From: Iningainema tapete BLCC-T55
GTDB lineage: Bacteria; Cyanobacteriota; Cyanobacteriia; Cyanobacteriales; Nostocaceae
DNA: 64,000 nucleotides
Direction: 5' to 3'
Assembly: GCF_014698965.1 (NCBI RefSeq)
Contig: NZ_JACXAE010000049.1
Location: 81,434 to 145,433 of the forward strand
In this document: positions 10,352 through 20,628 of the stretch, one piece after another
Layout: every line of letters starts with the position of its first letter
Numbering within the stretch: position 1 is the first letter of the stretch
Program-made: the position numbers and the translations under genes
The notes under the pieces: generated by a model
What the model saw: the letters and a program-made list of their open reading frames with translations, nothing else
Told to the model about the DNA's origin: nothing
The model's database searches: none

Positions 10352-11014
10352 ATGATGATTCTTTGTATTGATCATGTTCTCACCCCTACTGAATTAGAGT
10401 CGATTATTTCCCAATTGAATAATGCTGAATTTATCGACGGCAAGGAAACAGCAGGATGGCACGCTCAGCAAGTAAAAAATAACACGCAATATATAGCCTC
10501 CCAAGAAATAAGTTCTATCGTTACACAAGCACTTAAACGTAATAGATTATTTCAAGCAGCAGTAAGACCAAAAACTATCCTTCCTGTAATATTTAGTCGC
10601 TATGAACCAGGTATGTATTATGGCGATCACACTGATAATGCATTGATGGGGCATGAAATTCTCACTCGTTCTGATGTATCATTAACCCTATTTCTTAGTC
10701 ACCCTTCAAGTTACATAGGTGGAGAATTAGTAATTGATACTTCTTTGGGTGAACAAGCTTTTAAACTAGAAGCAGGCTCAATGATTGTTTATCCTTCTTC
10801 AACTTTACATCGAGTTGAAACAGTTAAAGAAGGTATTAGACTTGTGGCTATTACTTGGATACAAAGTATTATCCGTGACACCGCAGAAAGAGAGATTTTG
10901 TTTGATTTAGATACCGTTCGGCAAGTGATATTTGAGAAGTACGGTAAATCACCAGAGTTTGATTTGATTTGTAAAACTCATGCTAATCTGTTGCGGAAAT
11001 GGGCAGATGTATAA
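10352..11014 (+). CDS. Fe(II)/2-oxoglutarate-dependent PKHD-type hydroxylase
   Basis: RYEPGMYYGDHTDNALM (HxD), GGELVIDT, YPSSTLHRVETV distal His; true start at MMILCIDHV, not 10187. Confidence 0.88.
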   Translation: MMILCIDHVLTPTELESIISQLNNAEFIDGKETAGWHAQQVKNNTQYIASQEISSIVTQALKRNRLFQAAVRPKTILPVIFSRYEPGMYYGDHTDNALMGHEILTRSDVSLTLFLSHPSSYIGGELVIDTSLGEQAFKLEAGSMIVYPSSTLHRVETVKEGIRLVAITWIQSIIRDTAEREILFDLDTVRQVIFEKYGKSPEFDLICKTHANLLRKWADV

Positions 11015-11103
11015 TCAGAAATATTTGATTCTATTTATTAGTAGTAGCCATTTAATCAATTGCATGGCTATTAGCCAAAATCCATAACTGACTAAGAAGT
11101 GCA

Positions 11104-11682
11104 ATGAGCTTTAATTTTCGTCAAATTCATCGCAAGATAGCACCAATACTTTTCTTGCCATTATTTGCCAGTGCTTTAACTGGAATATTTTACCGTATAG
11201 GAAGAAGTTGGTTTGGCATCCCGAATCAATTAGCGGATTTTGCCATGATGATTCATCTAGGAGGATACCTCGGACCTCTTGTACCTGTTTATGTACTTTT
11301 AATCGGTTTAGGACTGTTAGGGTTGATTGTCACAGGTTTAAGTATGACAAATTTATTTGGCGAGCGCTCCTCAAAAGCAGCAAAAGTGGGCGTAGACGCT
11401 TTGCGGCTTGCCGTAAGGCATCGCAAACTTCACAGCATCCTCGCACCCATTTTCTTTTTACCGTTAGCAGTTAGTGCTGTGACGGGGATAATTTTCCTAT
11501 TGGGAAAAGATTTTTTTGGCATGTCTGGCGAAGTAGCTGGAATTTTTTTACAAATTCACCAAGGTACATATTTAGGACCTATTCTTCGACCGTTTTATGT
11601 ACTTTTAATTGGTTTAGGATTGATAGGATTGTTGGTAACGGGCATTAATATGACAAGTATATTCCGCAAACGTCGTGTTTGA
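11104..11682 (+). CDS. PepSY-TM-like membrane protein with internally duplicated halves
   Basis: Two similar halves, (R)QIHRKIAPILFLPLFASALTGIFY and RKLHSILAPIFFLPLAVSAVTGIIF. Confidence 0.75.
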   Translation: MSFNFRQIHRKIAPILFLPLFASALTGIFYRIGRSWFGIPNQLADFAMMIHLGGYLGPLVPVYVLLIGLGLLGLIVTGLSMTNLFGERSSKAAKVGVDALRLAVRHRKLHSILAPIFFLPLAVSAVTGIIFLLGKDFFGMSGEVAGIFLQIHQGTYLGPILRPFYVLLIGLGLIGLLVTGINMTSIFRKRRV

Positions 11683-11693
11683 AAAAAACTGAT

Positions 11694-13244
11694 TTACTTT
11701 ACCATTCTCAAACCTTTACCAGTAACGCTACCCTTTTTTACCGCGTAACTGTTGTATTCCTTTTCTCTACCCAAAATCTTTGCTAATGTGCGCAAATTGA
11801 GTCGCTTAAGTAATTCAATAGTTATTGGTCGCTTATCACTCCAAAAAATCATAGATGCTAAAAACTCTTGAGCTGGTTGTGAATTTAGCATAGCGGCAAG
11901 AAAAGATGCCTCAGATTTAGAATCGCATGATAAAAAGTAAACCGTATCGTCAAAAACAACAGGATGCCCGTTAATTGGACTAACTTCTACAAAATTAAGA
12001 GTTTTGTAAAAACCCGATATAGCCACTTTCCAAGGTGCAAAAGTATATTCTCCCACACCAAATACAGAAAATTCTGGACGATTCCGATAAATCGAACTAC
12101 TACGTTTTGATAAATACTCTCGATAACTCTGAAGATAGCTCCATATTTTAGGAGCATCAAACTCTAAGTGTGTTGTATCTTCACCAACATACCGTTGCGT
12201 AACAATAACATATTTTCTACAAGTTGATGTACGACCATTTCCAACATCTGAACTTTTCAACAGCGGAAATACCCAATCTTGCTCAAGAGAATAAACATTA
12301 CCATATCCGTTGCGGAATTTATCGCCTTCTCGTTCAAGTTCCATCACATTAGAAGAGTCATGCTTTAAGCCAGAGCGCCAGGTATAAACTGAGTCAGTCC
12401 CACGTAAATGTAACCAATGCTCATAATCTATGACATTGGCAACGAGTGTATTATCGTGATAACCAATAATTTGAGATGGTTTTTGAGCAGATAAATTATC
12501 GAAAATTTCGCAATCTTTTGCTAACTCTCCATCTCCAATTAACAAAACAAACAAACAAGCATCTACAGAAGCATTAAAATATTTTGTAGTATCTATTTTA
12601 TAGATTTGAACCCGGTTAACTCTATGCTTATACTGCCAAACATGAATAATAATTTTTCTAGCAACAGAAGTTTTGCATAACATTGCAATTATGCCAGAAC
12701 GTTCTTGCAGCCACTCTAAATGTTGAAGTAACATCCATTCGGAAATATCAAAATTACTTTTCCCCGTTAAAGCATCATATCCACGCTTGCCTTGAAAATT
12801 AGATTTTTGCGGTAAATTAGAACTTTTTAATAAGCCTAAATCGGAACTTGTCACCCAAGGAGGGTTGCCAATAATCAGTAATGGGTCATCTAATTTATTA
12901 ATAATTGCTGACCAATTTAAATCAAAAAAATCACCGTTAATAATCTCTATTGGTACATTACACTTTTCTAGTGCTATCCTTTCTTTCAAGTAGACCAGAT
13001 GCTCTGTATTAATATCATATCCAACAAATTTACTGGCTTTTGAGAATATTTTACAAGCAGCCAACAAAAATGCTCCACGACCACAAGTAGGTTCTAAAAC
13101 GGAATTTGGTGTTACACCAAGCTTATGAACAACATTCGTTACTTCCAACGCTAAAGTTGTTGGTGTCTGAAAATCCCCAAATTCCCATACTTTTTTAGCT
13201 TTGTGCTGCTCATCCCGCAGCGTCCTTAAACAGTAACAAGCCAT
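11694..13244 (-). CDS. N6-adenine DNA methyltransferase, Eco57I/TaqI-like
   Basis: FGDFQTPTTLALEV, EPTCGRGAFLLAA (SAM motif I), IIGNPPWV catalytic motif; C-terminal TRD-like region. N-terminus uncertain. Confidence 0.88.
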   Translation of the reverse strand: MACYCLRTLRDEQHKAKKVWEFGDFQTPTTLALEVTNVVHKLGVTPNSVLEPTCGRGAFLLAACKIFSKASKFVGYDINTEHLVYLKERIALEKCNVPIEIINGDFFDLNWSAIINKLDDPLLIIGNPPWVTSSDLGLLKSSNLPQKSNFQGKRGYDALTGKSNFDISEWMLLQHLEWLQERSGIIAMLCKTSVARKIIIHVWQYKHRVNRVQIYKIDTTKYFNASVDACLFVLLIGDGELAKDCEIFDNLSAQKPSQIIGYHDNTLVANVIDYEHWLHLRGTDSVYTWRSGLKHDSSNVMELEREGDKFRNGYGNVYSLEQDWVFPLLKSSDVGNGRTSTCRKYVIVTQRYVGEDTTHLEFDAPKIWSYLQSYREYLSKRSSSIYRNRPEFSVFGVGEYTFAPWKVAISGFYKTLNFVEVSPINGHPVVFDDTVYFLSCDSKSEASFLAAMLNSQPAQEFLASMIFWSDKRPITIELLKRLNLRTLAKILGREKEYNSYAVKKGSVTGKGLRMVK

Positions 13245-14085
13245 ACTCTTCTCCAGTAGGTTGAAAGCCTAGCCCTCGATAAACTGCTTGGGCTGCTTTG
13301 TTGTTTACAGAAGTAAACAGAATGGCGCGGTTCACTCCCTGAGACTGTGCATCTAACAATGAGCCTGCCAATACGCATCTGGCATAACCTTGTCCACGCA
13401 AAGCAGGCGGTGTCCACACTCCACCAATTTGTACGATATCAGGTAAGCGAGCATTGAAGGCAGAGTAGGAAACTAAAGTTCCTTCTGCTACCAGCACATG
13501 GTGCATAGCGTTAGCTTGACGCGCTTCTACCGTTGAACGGCAGGCTACTGACAAGCTGGGAGTGTCTGTTGCTCCCAAAGTTTCTATGTTGTAAGCAGCG
13601 CACCACGAGGTAAGTAAGTCTAACTCATCTGCTGTTGGTAGTCGGCACTCAACTTCTTTTAATAAGAGTGCTTCTGGAATACGAAGATCTTTTAATGCTA
13701 AAGAAAACAATACTTCAGGTTCGTTGATTTGTGTAGGTCGGTTGGCAACTCCCAACACTTCTGTTGCTGCCTTTACTTGTGAAAATGGTCCAATAATTCC
13801 TGCGATCGCACGACTAGATGCTACAACTGCTTGCACTACCTCTTGAAGATATACAGGTGCTTGAACTATTACTATTCCGTTCCAATAATGAGCGGCAACG
13901 GCGGTGATAATTTTATCTTCAATCGCAGCCACATAAGTGCCTTGAAACTGCGCGCCCTGGTAAACTAGTCCCACTGCTTGCAGATTCGAGCGCAAGAACA
14001 TTGAAGTATCAGCATGTTGAGAGAGGAAAGTCTCTAGCGCCTCTTCATCACCAAGTTGCAGAGTCCTTATGGTTGGCACAAACAA
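13210..14085 (-). CDS. GNAT-family N-acetyltransferase
   Basis: C-terminal GNAT fold: VQIGGVWTPPALRGQGYARCVLAGSLLDAQSQG...AVYRGLGFQPTGEEYGLLLF. Confidence 0.85.
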   Translation of the reverse strand: MFVPTIRTLQLGDEEALETFLSQHADTSMFLRSNLQAVGLVYQGAQFQGTYVAAIEDKIITAVAAHYWNGIVIVQAPVYLQEVVQAVVASSRAIAGIIGPFSQVKAATEVLGVANRPTQINEPEVLFSLALKDLRIPEALLLKEVECRLPTADELDLLTSWCAAYNIETLGATDTPSLSVACRSTVEARQANAMHHVLVAEGTLVSYSAFNARLPDIVQIGGVWTPPALRGQGYARCVLAGSLLDAQSQGVNRAILFTSVNNKAAQAVYRGLGFQPTGEEYGLLLFKDAAG

Positions 14086-14175
14086 CTCCCAAGGAAAATA
14101 GTTTGATCAAAAATTATTAGGATATGTTTATAACCAATATAAATGTAGATTGCTAAAGCTGCGGGACACCTAACT

Positions 14176-14937
14176 ATGAAAACACTGTTTTTAGCTTGGC
14201 AAGATCCAAATAGTCGCTGTTGGTTTCCCGTCGGTAGGTTAACTTTTGATGGGAAGAAATATCAATTTGTGTATACTCATGGTGCTGTAGAAGCTAGAGA
14301 TAAGTGTGGATTTCCACTAGTATATTCATTTCCCGAACTGCACAAAGTATATACATCGGATGAACTGTTTCCCTTATTCTCTAACAGAGTTATGCGGCGA
14401 TCGCGCCCTGATTATCGTAATTATCTTGAGTTGCTAAATATTTCGATGCACGAGGATGATCCAATTGCCATTCTTTCTCGTAGTGGTGGGCGTAAGGTAA
14501 CAGATCATTTTGAAGTGTTTCCTTGCCCAGAACCAGATGAAAATGGCTTTTACCACATCCATTTTTTTGCGCATGGACTGCGACATCTTCCGCTTTGTGC
14601 AGCAGAACGAATTAACCAACTTCAAAGCGGCGAACTTTTATATCTAGCCCATGAATTTCAAAATCCCTATGACCCTAATGCTCTGCTCTTATGCACTATG
14701 GATCATTATATTGTAGGTTATTGTCCCCGCTATATTTTAAATGATACTTTTAAACTTAAAAACGAAAACCCAAAATTTTTAAAAGTACACGTTGAGCGCG
14801 TCAACTCAGTACCAGCACCGCTCCAGTTACGATTATTATGCAATTTGACCGGGCAATGGCATGAGGATTTTCGCCCATTTTCTAGCCATGAGTATCAGCC
14901 AATTGTGACCGATACTCCAGCTATCAGCATCTTATAG
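14176..14937 (+). CDS. HIRAN-domain protein with HipA N-terminal-like region
   Basis: HIRAN-like: GELLYLAHEFQNPYDPNALLLCTMDHYIVGYCPRYIL; N-terminal FVYTHGAVEARDKCGFPLVYSFPELHKVYTSDELFPLFSNR resembles HipA_N. Confidence 0.7.
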   Translation: MKTLFLAWQDPNSRCWFPVGRLTFDGKKYQFVYTHGAVEARDKCGFPLVYSFPELHKVYTSDELFPLFSNRVMRRSRPDYRNYLELLNISMHEDDPIAILSRSGGRKVTDHFEVFPCPEPDENGFYHIHFFAHGLRHLPLCAAERINQLQSGELLYLAHEFQNPYDPNALLLCTMDHYIVGYCPRYILNDTFKLKNENPKFLKVHVERVNSVPAPLQLRLLCNLTGQWHEDFRPFSSHEYQPIVTDTPAISIL

Positions 14938-15909
14938 TGAATGGGATGCAAGGAAAGCTTCGACTTCAGCGGCTGTGGGTTGAGAAGCGATCGCACCAGG
15001 TTTTAAAGTCGTCAACGCTCCAGCAGCACTAGCGTAAGTGACAATTTCTTTTGCTGTCTGTGGATTACTCAAATTATTGATACCTTGTTGACAAATTTGG
15101 TGAACAAACCCAGCGACAAAGCTATCCCCAGCCCCAGTGGTATCAACCACGGGAACGGAAAAAGCAGGTAACTTACCTTCATTTTCACCCAAACAGTAAG
15201 AGCAGCCGTTCTCCCCATCTGTTACTAGCACTCCCTCTACAGAGTTAAGACGGTAGTTGATTGCTCCTGCATCGCTGGTATCAAAAAGCCATTCAGCTTC
15301 TTCTTTGGCAAGTTTAACAAAATCGACTTGCTTAAATAGTTCCCGAATTTTTTGTTGAGCGATATCAGGGCTTGTCCAAAACACAGGTCGCCAGTTAACA
15401 TCAAGTAAAATCTTGATGTCATATTGCTCTGCGAGCTTCAAGGCGTAGTGAATTGCACGCTCACTTTCTGGATAAGCTGCTTCTAATGTACCTAAAACTA
15501 AAAAATCTGCCGTTTGAAATAGGGATTGTGGCAATAAATCAGTCTTAAGGTGAGTATCGGCGAATTCGGAGGTATCGTGTTTGCCAAAGCCGGCAAAATT
15601 GCGATCGCCTTTAAGGTCGCGCACAACGTAAACTTGTCGTGTTGGCGCTGTGGGATGGCGTTGCACTCCTGTGATATCCACACCTACTTCATCTAAGAGT
15701 TTTACCAGCGTATTTCCTGGCTCATCTTCACCCACAGCGCCGATAAATCCGGATTGTGTCCCCAGCTTTACTAAAGCACAGGCGACATTAGCTGGTGCTC
15801 CCCCTGGGTAGGGAGTCCAAGATTCTACCTCTGGGAGACTTTTTCCCAATTGATCGGCTAATAAATCAAATAAAACTTCGCCCAAGCACAAAACACGGGG
15901 ATTGCTCAT
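14932..15909 (-). CDS. PfkB-family carbohydrate kinase (fructokinase-like)
   Basis: LGEVLFDLLAD, YPGGAPANVACAL, DTTGAGDSFVAGFVH. Confidence 0.93.
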   Translation of the reverse strand: MSNPRVLCLGEVLFDLLADQLGKSLPEVESWTPYPGGAPANVACALVKLGTQSGFIGAVGEDEPGNTLVKLLDEVGVDITGVQRHPTAPTRQVYVVRDLKGDRNFAGFGKHDTSEFADTHLKTDLLPQSLFQTADFLVLGTLEAAYPESERAIHYALKLAEQYDIKILLDVNWRPVFWTSPDIAQQKIRELFKQVDFVKLAKEEAEWLFDTSDAGAINYRLNSVEGVLVTDGENGCSYCLGENEGKLPAFSVPVVDTTGAGDSFVAGFVHQICQQGINNLSNPQTAKEIVTYASAAGALTTLKPGAIASQPTAAEVEAFLASHSL

Positions 15910-16146
15910 CTGAACTGAGATTTTCGATTTTGGTTAGGAACTTGCCGTTTAAAATCTACAATATTTCCGCGACCGAGTCGGCGATCGTTCATACAACTCA
16001 ACGAACCTAACCCAGACCAACCATATTTAAAAAGAAAATCTTCACAATAGTATCACTGCTAACAGTTAAAACACCTACTCACAAAAGAATCTTCTAGAAT
16101 GAAAAAGAGCAATTAAGTAGATATACTATGGAGGATTAAATAGCTC

Positions 16147-16416
16147 ATGGCTGGTGGCGAGTCTCTGACCCCCGTTAGTCTATCAGACAGAGAACTGCAA
16201 ATTATCGATTTAGTGGCCGCTGGCTTAACTAACCAAGAAATTGCAGCCAAACTGGAAATTAGTAAGCGTACAGTTGATAACCACATCAGCAATATTCTCA
16301 CTAAAACCGGCACTGATAACCGAGTAGCTCTTGTCCGCTGGGCTTTGCAGTGGGGAAAAGTTTGCTTGAATGATGTAAATTGCTGTCCTCTTCCTCTGCC
16401 TGAACACAACGGTTAA
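16147..16416 (+). CDS. Small LuxR-type HTH regulator, PedR-like
   Basis: 89 aa, HTH only: LSDRELQIIDLVAAGLTNQEIAAKLEISKRTVDNHISNIL; C-terminal Cys cluster VCLNDVNCC. Confidence 0.85.
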   Translation: MAGGESLTPVSLSDRELQIIDLVAAGLTNQEIAAKLEISKRTVDNHISNILTKTGTDNRVALVRWALQWGKVCLNDVNCCPLPLPEHNG

Positions 16417-16760
16417 ATAAGTTACTAATTTATGAAATCTGCCAATTTTGGTAGGTCCGATGATTATTCTCCTCCTCACGCCTAACTTTGACGAGGACTT
16501 CTCCAAATTAAGCAGAGTAAAACAAGGACTGTTTCCCCAAAAGCAGTTCAAGTTGCAGTGATAGTACACAGAAGCTTTTTTATTGCAGCTTCTTCTAGAG
16601 TAAGATTTGGTGGCGGTGAAAACACCTTTAGAAAGATTGTGCCTTTAATTAAGCTGGGTTTGTTGCTGCAATCAACAAAAATTAGCAATACTTTATGGGA
16701 TAGAGCGTTACATTTGTAAGAAATCTATATTGCTCGATCCGATTAGGGAGCAGTGTTGCT

Positions 16761-17414
16761 ATGTATACCTCTGCTGCTGCCAAAGGAAGCTCGTCTTCCT
16801 TTGACTTCTTAAATTTCGATTTAACAGTACCTTCACCTACACAAGATGCTGATTTACTCAAACAGCTATCGTTTATTCCTGGGCTGAAGGAAATTCTCAT
16901 GCTGCGCCAAGTTCATGCTCTAGAACATGCCGTAGTTTGGGTGTTGAGTGAATTAAACAATTACCATGCTCCCACATCAACCTCATCTAATTTTCAAGTT
17001 GATAACGAACTATTAGGGGGTTTATCTACAGATCAAGGATTCTACCTGTATGGTGAGGTGAATATCAGTGATTTGCGTCGTGCCGTGTCAATTGCCCTAC
17101 ATCGCCTTACTAGTGGAGAATGGAATTTAGCGGTGCATCCCCGTTGCGGCACAAATTTATCCGTAGCAATGCTGTTAACAGCAGGATTAGCTGTAGGTGT
17201 GCATCTTTTACTACCTAGAGGACCAATCGAGCAATTGGTAGGATTGGGAATAGCCACGACAACAGCGGCTGAACTTGCACCAGATATTGGTGCTTTGGTA
17301 CAAAAATACCTTACAACCGCCATTCCCTTCAACTTAGCCATTGAAAATATTACTTTAACTCGTGACCTTTGGGGACGCCAGGGGCATTTTATTAAAGTAT
17401 GCTGGCGGGAGTGA
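16761..17414 (+). CDS. DUF6391-like conserved cyanobacterial protein
   Basis: LRQVHALEHAVVWVL; two hydrophobic C-terminal segments. Confidence 0.7.
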   Translation: MYTSAAAKGSSSSFDFLNFDLTVPSPTQDADLLKQLSFIPGLKEILMLRQVHALEHAVVWVLSELNNYHAPTSTSSNFQVDNELLGGLSTDQGFYLYGEVNISDLRRAVSIALHRLTSGEWNLAVHPRCGTNLSVAMLLTAGLAVGVHLLLPRGPIEQLVGLGIATTTAAELAPDIGALVQKYLTTAIPFNLAIENITLTRDLWGRQGHFIKVCWRE

Positions 17415-17426
17415 AGAAGAAACATC

Positions 17427-18428
17427 ATGCGAAAACTTTATTTTTTACTTCCTGGGACAGATGGCAAATTTGCCTGTGGAGGTCTTTGGGCAGAATTAAA
17501 AACGTTTCATCTTGCCCAGCAAATTTGTACTGCTGAGGTGGTAACTTACCGTCAACGGGAAACAGGCAAGGTGTTTCTCGATGATTTGCTTCAAGACAAA
17601 GACTTAGATGACATCATTTTTGTGATTAGCTGGGGATTTGATGTAGCTCTGCTAGTCACTAAGTTAAAGCAATACAATGTTGTTTACCATGCCCACAGTG
17701 CCGGATACCGATTCAACCTTCCGCCGAGTATTCCAATTATTACTGTAAGTCGAAATACAATGGGATATTGGGGACAAAAATCTCCAAACTCGCTCATTTA
17801 TTATTTGCCTAATCAAATTAGTAACGAATTTCAAAATTTAGGGATTGAAAGGGATATTGATGTTTTAGTTCAGAGTCGAAAATCTTCTGAATATTTAATT
17901 CAAAACTTAATTCCAGCATTACAAAAATGTTGTAACGTAATGCTAGTTAACTCTTATGTAAAGGATTTACCTGGTTTATTTAATCAGTCAAAAATTTACC
18001 TCTATGACTCTGCAGAATATTGGGCGCAACAGCGTGTAAGTGAAGGATTTGGTTTACAACCAATGGAAGCTCTTGCATGTGGATGTCAAGTTTTTTCTAG
18101 CATCAATGGCGGACTTTCTGATTACTTAGACCCTGGATTTAATTGCTATAAAATTGCTGGATATTCCCAAGAATATGATACTCAACGTATATTACAAGTC
18201 TTAAAAAATTGGACTTCACCTAATTTATCGGAACAGTTTTTTAGTGAATATCGTGCTGAGAATATTACTAAGCGTTTTCAAGTTATATTGGATGAGTTGA
18301 ACAACTTTTTTGACCACAAAAAACAACACCCATCAAATATTCCCAGCTTGACGAGAATACGTGCTGCAAAATTACTCACAAACAGAATATTAACTAAGCT
18401 AAGTAAGAAATATTTTAGTGGTTTATGA
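17427..18428 (+). CDS. Glycosyltransferase family 1 protein
   Basis: VSEGFGLQPMEALACGCQVFSSINGGLSDYL GT-B acceptor/nucleotide-sugar motif. Confidence 0.8.
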   Translation: MRKLYFLLPGTDGKFACGGLWAELKTFHLAQQICTAEVVTYRQRETGKVFLDDLLQDKDLDDIIFVISWGFDVALLVTKLKQYNVVYHAHSAGYRFNLPPSIPIITVSRNTMGYWGQKSPNSLIYYLPNQISNEFQNLGIERDIDVLVQSRKSSEYLIQNLIPALQKCCNVMLVNSYVKDLPGLFNQSKIYLYDSAEYWAQQRVSEGFGLQPMEALACGCQVFSSINGGLSDYLDPGFNCYKIAGYSQEYDTQRILQVLKNWTSPNLSEQFFSEYRAENITKRFQVILDELNNFFDHKKQHPSNIPSLTRIRAAKLLTNRILTKLSKKYFSGL

Positions 18429-18438
18429 TTGAGTTTCT

Positions 18439-19473
18439 ATGGTTTTAGACCAAAATTTTGCTGATTTGCTTAGGGCTTCATCTCACCGATTATTCTCCCT
18501 CATGGAAAGATTTAACGAGGCACGAGTACTGATAATTGGTGATTTGACTTTGGACGAGTTTCTCACAGGAAGTGTGGAGAGAGTTTCTCGTGAAGCACCA
18601 GTGTTGATTCTCCGTCACGAAACCACTAAGCAAGTACCAGGAGGTGGAGCAAATGCGGTGTATAACTTTGCTCGGTTGGGAGCGCAGGTTTTGGCGGTGG
18701 GGCTTTTAGGTAAAGATGAACAGGGAAAAGCACTACGTAATTTATTGGAGGTGGCGGGAATTAATACTGATGGTGTTTTTCTTGATCCCCATCGTCCGAC
18801 AGTCACGAAAACACGAATTTCAGGGCATTCTCGTCAATCGGTGACTCAGCAAATAGTTCGGGTGGACAGAAAGTCTGATGAATTGCCAGATTTGGATTTA
18901 CAATTACAGTTGGCTCAGTATATAAAGGAGCAAGCTAGTTCAGTAGATGCTGTGATCTGCTCTGATTATGGTGATGGAACTTTGACTCAAAGAGTGATTT
19001 CGGCGGCTTTGTCTGCTTCGCGGACAATTGTTGATGCTCAAAAACATTTGGAGCGTTATTCTGGAGCTATGTTGTTTACTCCCAATCTGCCGGAAGCTGA
19101 GTTGGCTGTGGGTTATAGTATTACTGATGACCAGAGTTTGACTCGGGCAGCAAGCGATTTATTTCGTTTGACGCAGGCTAGGTATGTTTTGATTACTCGT
19201 GGTGAACAGGGGATGAGTCTGTTTGATTGTGATGGGGGTGAATTTCATATCCCGGCTTTTAATCGGACTGAGGTGTTTGATGTTACGGGTGCAGGTGATA
19301 CTGTGGTGGCGGGTTTGACTTTGGGTTTGGCTGCTGGGGCTTCTGTTTGGGAAGGGGCTGTTTTGGGTAATTTGGCGGCTAGTATTGTGGTGCGTCAGTT
19401 TGGTACGACGACGACGACGGTGCAGGAGATGCGGGCAGCGTTGTCTGCTTTGTTGGATGATTTGGATTATTGA
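18439..19473 (+). CDS. D-glycero-beta-D-manno-heptose-7-phosphate kinase-like PfkB kinase
   Basis: MERFNEARVLIIGDLTLDEFLTGSVERVSREAPVLI, PGGGANAVYNFARLG, DVTGAGDTVVAGL. Confidence 0.88.
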   Translation: MVLDQNFADLLRASSHRLFSLMERFNEARVLIIGDLTLDEFLTGSVERVSREAPVLILRHETTKQVPGGGANAVYNFARLGAQVLAVGLLGKDEQGKALRNLLEVAGINTDGVFLDPHRPTVTKTRISGHSRQSVTQQIVRVDRKSDELPDLDLQLQLAQYIKEQASSVDAVICSDYGDGTLTQRVISAALSASRTIVDAQKHLERYSGAMLFTPNLPEAELAVGYSITDDQSLTRAASDLFRLTQARYVLITRGEQGMSLFDCDGGEFHIPAFNRTEVFDVTGAGDTVVAGLTLGLAAGASVWEGAVLGNLAASIVVRQFGTTTTTVQEMRAALSALLDDLDY

Positions 19474-19506
19474 ACCGCGAAGGCGCTAAGAGCGCGAAGG
19501 AAACAG

Positions 19507-20568
19507 ATGAGTCGTAGGTTGTTGGTGACTGGTGGTGCTGGTTTTATTGGTGCGAATTTTGTTCATCACTGGTGTGGGGTTTTTCCTGAGGATCGGGTGG
19601 TGGTTTTGGATGCGCTTACTTATGCGGGTAATCGTAAGAATTTGGCTTGTTTGGAGGGGCAGGAGAATTTTCGCTTTGTTCAGGGGAATATTTGCGATCG
19701 CTCTTTGGTTGATGAGTTGTTGGCGGTGGAGGGGATTGATACGGTTGCCCATTTTGCGGCTGAGTCTCATGTTGATCGTTCGATTTTGGGCCCTGGTGCT
19801 TTTGTTCAAACTAATGTGGTGGGAACTTTTACTTTGTTGGAGGCTTTTCGTCAACGTTGGTTGGTGTGTGATAAGTCGGATGGTTTCCGTTTTTTACATG
19901 TTTCTACTGATGAGGTTTATGGTAGTTTGGGACTGGATGACCCTCCTTTTCGGGAGACTACGCCTTATGCTCCTAATAGTCCTTATTCGGCGTCTAAGGC
20001 TGGTAGTGATCATTTAGTTCGTGCTTATTTTCATACTTACGGTTTACCAACTATTATTACGAATTGTTCTAATAATTATGGTCCTTTTCAGTTTCCGGAA
20101 AAGTTAATTCCTTTGATGTGTATTAATTGTTTGATGGGTAAGCCTTTACCTGTTTATGGTGATGGTAGGAATGTTAGGGATTGGCTGTTTGTTGGCGATC
20201 ATTGTCGTGCTTTAGATGTGGTGATTAATTCTGGTCAGCCGGGGGAAACTTACAATATTGGTGGTAATAATGAGGTGGAAAATATCCAGTTGGTGCAGAT
20301 GTTATGTGAGCTGATGGATGAATTAGCACCCAACTCTGCTGTGCATCCGGCAAAAAGTTTGATTAGTTTTGTTAAGGATCGCCCTGGGCATGACAGAAGA
20401 TACGCTATTGATGCGACTAAGATTAAAACTCAACTTGGCTGGACTCCAACTGTGGCGATCGCTCAAGGTTTACGTTTAACTGTTGAATGGTATCTGACTC
20501 ACATCGATTGGTGGCAACCTCTTTTATCGCCAGATTACCAAGCTTATTATCGTAAAGTTTATGCCTAG
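19507..20568 (+). CDS. rfbB: dTDP-glucose 4,6-dehydratase
   Basis: GGAGFIGANFVHH, YxxxK (YSASK), DRPGHDRRYAIDATKI. Confidence 0.95.
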   Translation: MSRRLLVTGGAGFIGANFVHHWCGVFPEDRVVVLDALTYAGNRKNLACLEGQENFRFVQGNICDRSLVDELLAVEGIDTVAHFAAESHVDRSILGPGAFVQTNVVGTFTLLEAFRQRWLVCDKSDGFRFLHVSTDEVYGSLGLDDPPFRETTPYAPNSPYSASKAGSDHLVRAYFHTYGLPTIITNCSNNYGPFQFPEKLIPLMCINCLMGKPLPVYGDGRNVRDWLFVGDHCRALDVVINSGQPGETYNIGGNNEVENIQLVQMLCELMDELAPNSAVHPAKSLISFVKDRPGHDRRYAIDATKIKTQLGWTPTVAIAQGLRLTVEWYLTHIDWWQPLLSPDYQAYYRKVYA

Positions 20569-20596
20569 TAGAGACGCAAAATTTCGCGTCTCTACT
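20567..20596. repeat. GTAGAGAC-family inverted repeat
   Basis: AGTAGAGACGCAAAATTTCGCGTCTCTACT immediately after rfbB stop. Confidence 0.9.
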
Positions 20597-20628
20597 TCAT
20601 TGTGTGAAATTTCGCGCTACATCATCTA

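Noticed and set aside
19532-20017. 161-aa W/L/R-rich ORF in +2 frame
   Set aside because: Alternative frame inside rfbB, which has clear SDR motifs; composition is non-protein-like
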